A stretch of DNA of 6,452 bases from Actinomycetota bacterium (GTDB taxonomy: Bacteria > Actinomycetota > Acidimicrobiia > Acidimicrobiales > Microtrichaceae), in NCBI GenBank assembly GCA_018268735.1, contig JAFDWA010000097.1, positions 1 to 6,452 on the forward strand, given 5' to 3'. Position numbers and translations under genes: made by a program. The notes under the pieces were generated by a model that saw nothing but the letters and a program-made list of their open reading frames with translations, was not told the DNA's origin and did not search any database. This document shows positions 1 to 4,697 of the stretch, piece after piece (positions within the stretch are counted from its first letter, which is position 1; each line of letters opens with the position of its first letter).

Positions 1-123
1 GACCGCCAGGAGCAGCGCGAGGAAGCCGATGATCCGCACCGACGTCGGTGCGGTGAGCGGCGTCCTGCGCGCTGCTGCGGTCGCCGGAGCGGCTGTGGCC
101 GGCGGCGTGTGTTCGGAGGACAT
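1..123 (-). CDS. Unidentified membrane-anchored protein, N-terminal fragment, in the copZ operon
   Basis: Only the first 41 codons are in the window; the gene continues past the left edge. Reading from the ATG at 123, a polar Ala/Pro/Thr-rich stretch of about 29 residues precedes R30, followed by a hydrophobic run IIGFLALLLAV (31-41) that looks like the start of a signal anchor or transmembrane helix. The start lies 14 bp after the copZ stop on the same strand, so co-transcription with copZ is likely, although the ribosome binding site is weak (GC-rich, no clear AGGAGG). Actinobacterial copZ is often followed by a copper P-type ATPase or by a small secreted or anchored metal-related protein. 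The fragment does not begin with a metal-binding motif such as GMTCxxC, so I lean to the anchored-protein type. This is inference from context, and the function is not identified. Confidence 0.55.
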   Translation of the reverse strand, partial: MSSEHTPPATAAPATAAARRTPLTAPTSVRIIGFLALLLAV

Positions 124-137
124 GGTGGGCGGTCCGC

Positions 138-350
138 TCAGCTCTCGTTGAGCTGGTAGCCGGCGTCTGCGACCGCAGCAGCGACGAGCTCGTCGTCGAC
201 CGGCTCGTCGCTCGTGACGGTCATGCGTCCGGAGTCGAGGTCGACGTCGACCCCGGTGACGCCCGGAACCTCCGACACCTCTTCGGTGACCGACATCACG
301 CAGTGGTTGCAGGTCATGCCGCTGACGGTGAAGTTGCGTGTGGTGCTCAT
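138..350 (-). CDS. copZ: CopZ-like copper chaperone (HMA domain)
   Basis: A 70-residue protein made of one heavy-metal-associated (HMA) domain. It carries the Cu(I)-binding motif GMTCNHC (residues 11-17, ligands C14 and C17) on the first loop, followed by the family's usual pattern: VTGVDVDLDSGRMTVTS in the middle and an AVADAGYQL ending. It is a soluble cytoplasmic chaperone expected to carry Cu(I) to an exporter or to CsoR. The start was set at the ATG at 350 because a GGGAG element lies about 8 bases before it and the HMA fold begins directly after it. An in-frame upstream ATG at 461 would add 37 residues unlike the family and would read through the operators. It is transcribed divergently from csoR and leads into the downstream membrane protein. 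The two CsoR-type sites lie 20-62 bases upstream of its start, so copper induction is expected. The family assignment is firm; the specific metal is inferred from the csoR neighbour. Confidence 0.93.
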   Translation of the reverse strand: MSTTRNFTVSGMTCNHCVMSVTEEVSEVPGVTGVDVDLDSGRMTVTSDEPVDDELVAAAVADAGYQLNES

Positions 351-369
351 GGTGGTGCTCCCGTGGTAG

Positions 370-386
370 ATACCCGCTGGGGGTAT
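370..386. promoter_or_regulatory. CsoR-type operator 1
   Basis: ATACCC-GCTGG-GGGTAT: perfect 6-bp inverted arms around a 5-base spacer. The G-tract-flanked palindrome matches the TACCC...GGGTA style of sites bound by CsoR-family repressors. It lies on the copZ side of the divergent gap. A TATGCT -10-like hexamer for copZ (minus strand, 398-393) falls between this site and operator 2, so a repressor bound here would block copZ initiation. The placement is seen; the function is inferred. Confidence 0.75.
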
Positions 387-395
387 GGTGAGCAT

Positions 396-412
396 ATACC
401 CATCAGGGGTAT
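396..412. promoter_or_regulatory. CsoR-type operator 2
   Basis: ATACCC-ATCAG-GGGTAT, with the same arms and spacer length as the site centred 26 bp to the left. A TATCCT hexamer at 410-415 overlaps its right arm and could be the -10 element of csoR, which would make csoR autoregulated. No convincing -35 is visible. Two sites with identical arms between divergent copZ and csoR support copper-responsive control of both units. Confidence 0.75.
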
Positions 413-498
413 CCTCGTCAAGGGTGCTCTGCTCGAGCGCCGCCACAGCGACGGGCCGCACCAGGATCCCCGCAACGACGAACCCTCCAGGAGGAACG

Positions 499-783
499 AT
501 GGCCGAACGTGGCTACAGCGCGACGAAGGACCAGTTGCTGGCACGTCTGTCGCGCATCGAAGGCCAGGTCCGTGGCGTGAAGGGGATGGTCGACGAGGAT
601 CGCTACTGCATCGACGTGCTCACCCAGATCAGCGCCATCCAGGCGGCGCTCGACAAGGTGGCGCTCGGTCTCCTCGACGGCCATGCCCGGCACTGCCTCG
701 TCGGGGGTCACGGCGGGCCGTCCGACCCGGCGGCGCAGGCCGATGAGCTCATGGCGGCCGTCGGTCGGCTCATGTCCCGATGA
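499..783 (+). CDS. csoR: CsoR-family copper-sensing transcriptional repressor
   Basis: A 94-residue all-helical repressor of the CsoR/RcnR (DUF156) family. It begins with the typical LLARLSRIEGQVRGV helix and has the Cu(I) ligand set C37, H62 and C66 (RYCIDV and HARHC), corresponding to Cys36-His61-Cys65 of Mycobacterium tuberculosis CsoR. Second-shell residues Y36 and E83 are also present. The apo-protein binds operator DNA and Cu(I) releases it; cysteine plus histidine ligation favours copper over the persulfide-sensing CstR or nickel-sensing RcnR relatives. The ATG at 499 was chosen because a perfect AGGAGG (489-494) precedes it by 4 bases; an upstream in-frame start would read through the operators. 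It is divergent from copZ. Its stop overlaps by 4 bases (ATGA) a start-like ATG leading into a degraded DUF222 gene, which is probably chance. Confidence 0.95.
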   Translation: MAERGYSATKDQLLARLSRIEGQVRGVKGMVDEDRYCIDVLTQISAIQAALDKVALGLLDGHARHCLVGGHGGPSDPAAQADELMAAVGRLMSR

Positions 784-1554
784 CCCGTCATGGTGCTCCA
801 GACGACCCCGACGACGGGGGTCCTGTCGACCGCCGGCCCTCCTGGGCGCAGCTCACAGCTCTGATCGCAGCGTTCGCCCGGTACGCCGATGCTGACGGTG
901 GTCACGACCCGGCCGCGTCCACGTCCGGGCATCTCTGCGACGCGTCGGTGACGAACTCGTGTTGGACGGCGTGCTCGTCGGCATCGACAGCGAGACGTGG
1001 GGCACCTCGTCGAGGCGGCGCCGAACCGGCTGTGGCGCAAGCGGCGCCGCGACTGCGACACGTCACCGGACCTGGCGATGCCGTCGCGCGACGAGTTGCG
1101 TGCCCAGGCGATCGTGGAGGTCTTCCGCCGCGGACGTGCCGCTGATCCATCCACTGCGAGAGCGACCGTGACGGAGATGAACTGCGTCCTCGACGCGGAC
1201 CATGTCGACGAGCTCGACCCGATCCTTGTTGCCGTGCTCGACCCGGCCCACGGCCACACCGGTGACTGCCTCGACGGTGGTCACCGCCGGGGGCGACGCA
1301 CTGGTGTCGATGGCTCGATCGGTGCTCCGGTCACCCGGACCGGCAGCCGGCAGGTGTGGTTCACACCGTCGCACTGGGAGCTGCTGGTCTGCAACGCCGA
1401 CATCTCCGAGGTGCTCCTCGACCGCCTCGGCGAACCGATCGCGGTGCGGAACAGGGTCCGCTTCCCGAACCGGGCCATGCGCCGTACGCTCGACGCCGAT
1501 CACGGCGACACCGTCACGAGCAACCTGACGTCCGTGTGTGAGAACGACCGCTGA
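784..1554 (+). pseudogene. DUF222/HNH endonuclease (13E12-type) relic, front and middle part
   Basis: Degraded member of the DUF222-HNH family, which is multicopy in actinobacteria and of unclear role. Three frames carry successive family segments. Frame A, about 808-946, reads SWAQLTALIAAFARYADADG. Frame B, 947-1000, reads GDELVLDGVLVGIDSETW. Frame C, about 1000-1520, reads LVEAAPNRLW, then LAMPSRDELRAQAIVEVFRRG and FPNRAMRRTLDADHGDT. Each junction fits loss of one base; the second falls in a G4 run (999-1002), so a sequencing error there cannot be excluded. Stops at 862 and 949 close frame C upstream. The family's usual long N-terminal half is absent. After DADHGDT, where an active protein would have a DGGCxFPGC-like segment, similarity stops, and frame C enters the left repeat and ends at 1554. 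The rest of the HNH domain appears only after 2464. The family call rests on recognised phrases, not an alignment. Confidence 0.75.
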
Positions 1555-1587
1555 GGAGTCCATCTCGCACACGAACCCCACCAACCT
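1522..1587. repeat. Left copy (R1) of the 66-67 bp direct repeat flanking the toxin-antitoxin pair
   Basis: This 66-bp block matches 2408-2474 in the same orientation at about 60 positions, with six substitutions and one inserted base. It contains an inverted repeat: CGTGTGTGAGA (1533-1543) and TCTCGCACACG (1563-1573), 11-bp arms with one G.T-type mismatch around a 19-base centre. It begins where the DUF222 frame loses similarity to its family. It could be a small dispersed palindromic element, a MITE-like relic, or a duplication made when the cassette arrived. No transposase gene is nearby. Confidence 0.85.
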
Positions 1588-1668
1588 CACAAGTCGGTAG
1601 TACGACCCCTCAGAAACGCTCTGCCACAGGAAGCATCACTCCCGGTGCGCCACCGAGCGACGGAAGGT
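1588..1668. other. Non-coding remainder between R1 and the HEPN gene end
   Basis: Eighty-one bases downstream of the HEPN stop on the minus strand. I see no convincing open frame, no stem-loop with a T-tract and no further repeat. It belongs to the segment bracketed by the two direct repeats. Confidence 0.5.
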
Positions 1669-2022
1669 CTACTCCTGCGCCGTGTCGATCAGGAACGCTT
1701 CGACCTCGCGGACGGCTTCAAGGAAGCTCGGCATGTCGTCCTGGCCTGTCGCCAGCAGGATCGAAGTGCTGATCTGCCAGTAGCCGTGCACGATCCGGTT
1801 CCGCAACGCGGTTGCCGCCCGCCACTGGACCTGCGGGAACCTCGACCGCAGGGCCTCATCGAGCTGACCCGAGGCTTCTCCCAACACGGTGAAGCTCCAC
1901 AGCAACGCTTCCCGGCGATCCCGGTCCTGGTCAAGCGATGCGACCGTGGCGCCGGACGTCAACGACACGATCCGTTCAGCTGCATCGATGATCTCAGCAA
2001 CGAGCAGCACCTCACGCTGCAT
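1669..2022 (-). CDS. hepT: HEPN-domain ribonuclease toxin (HepT/DUF86-like)
   Basis: A 117-residue helical protein of the HepT (DUF86) family. The catalytic RX4HXY motif is intact as RNRIVHGY (R74, H79, Y81), and the preceding LGEASGQLDEALRSRFPQVQW segment is typical of the family. HepT proteins are RNases held in check by a partner MNT nucleotidyltransferase; in the Shewanella pair, MntA adds AMP to the motif tyrosine, which corresponds to Y81 here. It is the second gene of a minus-strand pair: its ATG lies inside the last codons of the nucleotidyltransferase gene (11-base overlap), indicating translational coupling. Both active-site residues remain, so the toxin looks functional although it sits within a broken host gene. 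The family is firm; the toxin role and target RNA are inferred. Confidence 0.92.
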   Translation of the reverse strand: MQREVLLVAEIIDAAERIVSLTSGATVASLDQDRDRREALLWSFTVLGEASGQLDEALRSRFPQVQWRAATALRNRIVHGYWQISTSILLATGQDDMPSFLEAVREVEAFLIDTAQE

Positions 2023-2329
2023 AGAGGACCTCGGCTTCGGCGAACACTGCGTCTCGGATCAGGCGATGAACCGAATCTCTCGGCAACAGGTCGACAGGGC
2101 GATCGAAGATCCCTGCCAACTCGGCTTCGAGGTCGAACAGGGCGAACCCAAGCCGGGCATCCGGTTCGAGCACGAACAACAGGTCGATGTCGCTGGCGGG
2201 CCCCGCGTCACCTCGGGCGACCGAGCCGAAGACCGACAACTCCGACACCCCGTACCTCGCGCACACCTCGGCGAGCTGATCGGGGTCGATCTCGTGCCCC
2301 TGAGGAGTCAGCGTCCGAGCGGTCGTCAT
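2012..2329 (-). CDS. mntA: MNT-type minimal nucleotidyltransferase antitoxin (MntA-like)
   Basis: A 105-residue minimal nucleotidyltransferase of the pol-beta fold. It has the signature GSX10DXD as G35-S36 and D47-I-D49 (VFGSVARGDAG, then ASDIDLLF), with D80 (RPVDLL) as the third metal-binding carboxylate, so it should be catalytically competent. A short N-terminal segment (LAEVCARYGVSELSVF) precedes the core as usual. Partnered with a HEPN protein, such enzymes act as antitoxins that AMPylate the toxin's motif tyrosine. It overlaps the hepT start by 11 bases. I chose the ATG at 2329: it is the only plausible start near the fold, and in-frame residues further upstream come from the right repeat and HNH DNA. 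The ribosome binding site is poor; a GAGAAT hexamer six bases before the ATG could be a -10 of a leaderless transcript. GC content in sampled 60-base lines of this pair is about 58-67%, lower than the protease gene (78% in one such line), a weak hint of separate origin. Confidence 0.92.
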   Translation of the reverse strand: MTTARTLTPQGHEIDPDQLAEVCARYGVSELSVFGSVARGDAGPASDIDLLFVLEPDARLGFALFDLEAELAGIFDRPVDLLPRDSVHRLIRDAVFAEAEVLYAA

Positions 2330-2350
2330 CGCAACATTCTCGCACCGCCG

Positions 2351-2370
2351 GCCGAGAACCGTGCCGAGAA
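2351..2370. repeat. Short direct repeat upstream of the mntA-hepT pair
   Basis: GCCGAGAA occurs at 2351-2358 and again at 2363-2370 with a 12-bp period, 22-42 bases upstream of the mntA start. Its position in the presumed promoter would suit an autoregulatory site, but two copies of an 8-mer in GC-rich DNA is weak evidence. Confidence 0.3.
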
Positions 2371-2407
2371 ACCCCGGCCAGCCACGGAGCAACAGACACG
2401 ACTGACG

Positions 2408-2474
2408 AACCTGAGGCCCGTGTGTGAGAACGACTGTTGAGGGGTCCATCTCACACACGAACCCCACCCAACCT
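2408..2474. repeat. Right copy (R2) of the direct repeat flanking the toxin-antitoxin pair
   Basis: A 67-bp block about 90% identical to 1522-1587. Its internal dyad is perfect: CGTGTGTGAGA (2419-2429) with TCTCACACACG (2449-2459), 11-bp arms around a 19-base centre. The two copies are offset by 886 bp and enclose 820 bp holding the mntA-hepT pair. The right end runs directly into the HNH-domain tail of the DUF222 relic (NLSLLC begins at 2470). Confidence 0.85.
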
Positions 2475-2599
2475 GTCCCTGCTGTGTCGACAGCACCACG
2501 GGATCGTCCACCGCACCGGCAGGACCCCGAACCGCCGGTACGCCCACGACCGACTCGCCACCAACGCCGCGACGCGTGCACGCCCGCGTGCACGGCGGT
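2464..2599 (+). pseudogene. DUF222/HNH endonuclease relic, C-terminal part
   Basis: In one frame this stretch reads PPNLSLLCRQHHGIVHRTG, the end of a 13E12-type HNH nuclease domain (asparagine, C-x-x-HH, then IVH), followed by a basic tail RRYAHDRLATNAATRARPRARR usual for these proteins. It has no start of its own and no stop before the frame enters the antisense of the neighbouring decarboxylase gene. It is best read as the lost 3' end of the gene whose front lies at 784-1554. About 25 residues of HNH core, including the first histidine pair of the usual D-x-HH-I segment, are absent on both sides, so the domain cannot be restored by removing the insert alone. An alternative is that two different DUF222 copies were joined here. 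Confidence 0.75.
2575..2594 (-). terminator. Possible stem-loop downstream of the malonyl-CoA decarboxylase-like gene
   Basis: The self-complementary octamer CGTGCACG occurs at 2575-2582 and 2587-2594; the two copies can pair as an 8-bp GC-rich stem with a CCCG loop, starting 6 bases past the minus-strand stop. There is no T-tract, so this could be a weak or factor-assisted terminator, or just two palindromic octamers in the HNH relic's basic tail. Confidence 0.3.
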
Positions 2600-3430
2600 T
2601 CAGCCGGTTGGTCCGTCGATCAGTCCGGCGACCTCGTCGGACACGGCAACTGCGCCGGTCCGCAACAGCTCACGGTTGGCGGCCCGATCCTCCGGCGCGT
2701 AGCGGTAGTTCGCCATCACCCCGTAGGAGCGCCCGAGGCCGCGATCCGATCGGTCCGCGTCGAGGTTGACGCGCCAGAGGCGGGCGCCGTTGCCGAGGTG
2801 GAAGCGAGCGACGGCGTCGATCGGCCGGCCGTCCTCGCCGAGGGTGCTCAGGTAGCGCGCAGCGGTCGCGGCGAGCCCGATCCCTCCAGCCGGGTCGTCG
2901 CGGTCCGGCGTCCGGCCCGTGATCCAGCGTCGCAGCCCGGGGATCGGTGACAGCGTGACGAACGTGCGCAGGGCGGGCAGCTCGTCACGCAGCAACCTGA
3001 CCGAGCCGTCGATGAGGTCTCGCCCACCGGGGCCTCTGGATGCCTGCGGCCGATCCGAGTCGTCGTCGACGTTCCAGATCGACCAGAACACAGCAGTGTC
3101 CGCCTGCTCGGGCTGCATGGGCGGCCGGTCGTCGATCAGCTCCTCGAGCGAGCAGGGCACGTCCCGGGTGAGGGCCACCCACACCACGGTCCTCGGACGG
3201 TCCGCTGCAGCAGGGTCGATCAGCTCGTAGACGCGGCGGTCGACGTCGGTGCGGTCGAGCAGCGATCGGTCGAACGTGGCGTCGTCGTCGGCTCCGTCGA
3301 CGGGGTTCACGGGCTCGCGGCGCAGCAGCCAGGCAAGTCGGCCGCGGTCCACGATGCGTCGGACCTCCGCCTCGGCATCCCGCGCGCCGTCGGATCGGGT
3401 TGATGGCTGCTGCGTTGATGGCTGCTGCAC
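2600..3430 (-). CDS. Malonyl-CoA decarboxylase-like protein, catalytic domain only
   Basis: A 276-residue protein matching the GNAT-like catalytic domain of malonyl-CoA decarboxylase, which converts malonyl-CoA to acetyl-CoA and CO2. Recognisable blocks are WVALTRDVPCSLEELI (84-99), ADTAVFWSIWN (110-120), RTFVTLSPIPGLRRW (155-169), ARFHLGNGARLWRVN (208-222) and GVMANYRY (237-244). The family's catalytic serine and histidine correspond to S161 and H211; both are present. Typical family members exceed 400 residues, with an N-terminal helical oligomerisation domain; here only a short linker (about residues 17-45) precedes the catalytic fold. Upstream in-frame sequence is the antisense of the protease gene and unlike that domain. 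GTG at 3430 was chosen because AGGAGG lies 10 bases before it; an ATG at 3472 is an alternative. The first residues hold two QQPST repeats. The family is clear; activity without the helical domain is uncertain. Confidence 0.85.
   Translation of the reverse strand: MQQPSTQQPSTRSDGARDAEAEVRRIVDRGRLAWLLRREPVNPVDGADDDATFDRSLLDRTDVDRRVYELIDPAAADRPRTVVWVALTRDVPCSLEELIDDRPPMQPEQADTAVFWSIWNVDDDSDRPQASRGPGGRDLIDGSVRLLRDELPALRTFVTLSPIPGLRRWITGRTPDRDDPAGGIGLAATAARYLSTLGEDGRPIDAVARFHLGNGARLWRVNLDADRSDRGLGRSYGVMANYRYAPEDRAANRELLRTGAVAVSDEVAGLIDGPTG
3400..3429. repeat. 15-bp tandem duplication at the start of the decarboxylase-like gene
   Basis: TTGATGGCTGCTGCG at 3400-3414 is followed by a second unit differing only in its last base (3415-3429). 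On the minus strand it encodes two QQPST units right after the chosen GTG start. It looks like a slippage duplication in a non-conserved N-terminus. Confidence 0.8.
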
Positions 3431-3511
3431 CGCCGCGTGACCTCCTCTCGTCCACCCTGGACGGGTTCTCATCGGAGCAGCACGCGAGGCCGGGAGCAAC
3501 ATGGGGCCGGG

Positions 3512-3517
3512 TACCCT
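3512..3517 (+). promoter_or_regulatory. -10 element of the M50 protease gene, leaderless type
   Basis: TACCCT (TANNNT) ends exactly 7 bases before the GTG at 3525, so transcription would start at or next to the start codon. The same arrangement precedes the FtsX-type gene. No clear -35 is visible. It favours the GTG over the in-frame ATG at 3501. Confidence 0.55.
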
Positions 3518-3524
3518 TCGCAGC

Positions 3525-4643
3525 GTGCGTACCCACCTGCGGCTCGGTCGACTGCTGGGCGTCCCCATCGGGATCAACTGGGGCGTCCTGCTCGTCAGCG
3601 TGCTGCTCGCGATCAGCCTCGCCCGGGTGTCCCTCCCGAGCATCGCGCCGCGGTATCCGTCGAGCGCCTACTGGTTCGGTGCGGTGCTCGGCGTGGTCGG
3701 GTTCCTGGTGTCGCTGGTCGGTCACGAGCTCGGCCACAGCTACGTCGCCAAGCGCAACGGCGTCCACGTGGTGGAGATCACCCTCTGGTTGTTCGGTGGC
3801 GTCGCGAAGCTCGAGGGCGACGCGGACGACGCGGGCGCGGAGTTCCGCATCGCGGCGGCCGGCCCCGCGATGAGCTTCGTGATGTCAGGTGTCGCGGCAG
3901 GGTGCGCGTGGTGCATCGACGCGCTCGACGGATCGAGAGTCCTCGTCGGACTGCTGGTGTGGTTGACCGCCATCAACATCGTGCTCGCCGTGTCGAACCT
4001 CCTGCCCGCGTTCCCGCTCGACGGCGGACGGATGCTCCGAGCGGTGCTGTGGCGGCGATCCGGCCGCAAGCGGAAGGCGACCCGCGCTGCGTCGCTCATC
4101 GGCCAGGTCCTCGCCGCGATCATGACCGCGGGGGCGATCGGCCTGCTGATCTGGGGGGATCGCTGGAGCGGAGCGTGGATCCTCGCGCTCGGGCTGTTCC
4201 TCTTCGTTGCTGCACGATCGCAGTGGCAGGACGCGGCCGACCGCCCGGAGCTGCTCGATCACCCGGTCGGGGAGCTCCAGCGGGCGCTGCCGGCAGCGCT
4301 CGCACCGCAGTTGCCGGTCCGGGAGCTCGAACGTGTCTTCGACGCCCACCCTCGCGCCGTGCTCGTCCCGGTGCTCGACGATCGCGGCGCTGTCGGCTCG
4401 CTGGTCACGCGCGAGTCGGTGCAGCGCATCCCGCCCGCGCACAGGGGAGCCGTGCCGATCCGGTCGCTGTCGGAGCCGATCATGGCTCTGCCACGGGTGC
4501 ATCCCGACGAGACGGTCAAGAGCGTCGTCGGGCGTCTCGGTCGCGGGCGGTCGTGGTGGGCGCTCGTGGCCGATGGGCACGGTGTCGAAGGCGTGCTGTG
4601 CTCCGAGGACGTCGACGAGGTCCTCGACGTCGCGATGTCCTGA
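3525..4643 (+). CDS. M50 (site-2-type) membrane zinc metalloprotease with C-terminal CBS pair
   Basis: A 372-residue polytopic protease (380 if started at the ATG at 3501). After an LGRLLGVPIGINW start and a hydrophobic helix (about 17-33), a second helix carries the zinc site HELGH (67-71). The conserved FGGVAKL and AAAGPAMSF segments follow. N-L-L-P-A-F-P-L-D-G-G (158-168) supplies the third zinc ligand, D166. Two further hydrophobic stretches (about 190-230) precede a soluble tail (about 250-370) that reads as two CBS repeats (LVPVLDDRGAVGSLVTRESV; later WALVADGHGVEGVL). The layout matches the Rip3/SpoIVFB-like M50 group with CBS domains, which cuts membrane-embedded substrates and whose tail may sense adenine nucleotides. 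The substrate is unknown. The GTG at 3525 is preferred because of the -10 element; the ATG at 3501 has a GGGAG 4 bases before it and is possible. It is divergent from the decarboxylase-like gene, and the FtsX-type gene follows after 54 bases. Confidence 0.92.
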   Translation: MRTHLRLGRLLGVPIGINWGVLLVSVLLAISLARVSLPSIAPRYPSSAYWFGAVLGVVGFLVSLVGHELGHSYVAKRNGVHVVEITLWLFGGVAKLEGDADDAGAEFRIAAAGPAMSFVMSGVAAGCAWCIDALDGSRVLVGLLVWLTAINIVLAVSNLLPAFPLDGGRMLRAVLWRRSGRKRKATRAASLIGQVLAAIMTAGAIGLLIWGDRWSGAWILALGLFLFVAARSQWQDAADRPELLDHPVGELQRALPAALAPQLPVRELERVFDAHPRAVLVPVLDDRGAVGSLVTRESVQRIPPAHRGAVPIRSLSEPIMALPRVHPDETVKSVVGRLGRGRSWWALVADGHGVEGVLCSEDVDEVLDVAMS

Positions 4644-4684
4644 CCCACACCCTGCAGGACTGCTCGATCCGTGATGCGCCCCGG

Positions 4685-4690
4685 TAGCGT
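4685..4690 (+). promoter_or_regulatory. -10 element of the FtsX-type permease gene, leaderless type
   Basis: TAGCGT (TANNNT) ends 7 bases before the GTG at 4698, the same geometry as for the protease gene. The surrounding pattern, CCNGGTANC upstream and GCGTG at the start, is shared. No convincing -35 is visible, and there is no Shine-Dalgarno before the GTG. Confidence 0.5.
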
Positions 4691-4697
4691 GGCCGGC

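Noticed and set aside
780..1145. A separate small gene coupled to csoR through the ATGA overlap
   Set aside because: Part of the frame matches the DUF222 family and shifts frame at about 946; there is no ribosome binding site of its own, so it is read as part of the relic.
1063..1590. Minus-strand 175-codon open frame over the DUF222 relic and left repeat
   Set aside because: No family features. The opposite strand has recognisable DUF222 phrases. Its similarity to the frame over the right repeat comes only from the repeat itself.
1522..2474. Integron cassette with the two repeats as attC sites
   Set aside because: A toxin-antitoxin cargo and folded repeats fit superficially, and the minus strand of the right repeat has a GTTGGGT resembling a GTTRRRY core, but the opposite end lacks the complementary RYYYAAC, and there is no integrase.
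4644..4697. Terminator between the protease and permease genes
   Set aside because: The only palindrome is the 8-bp CCTGCAGG, with no loop and no T-tract.
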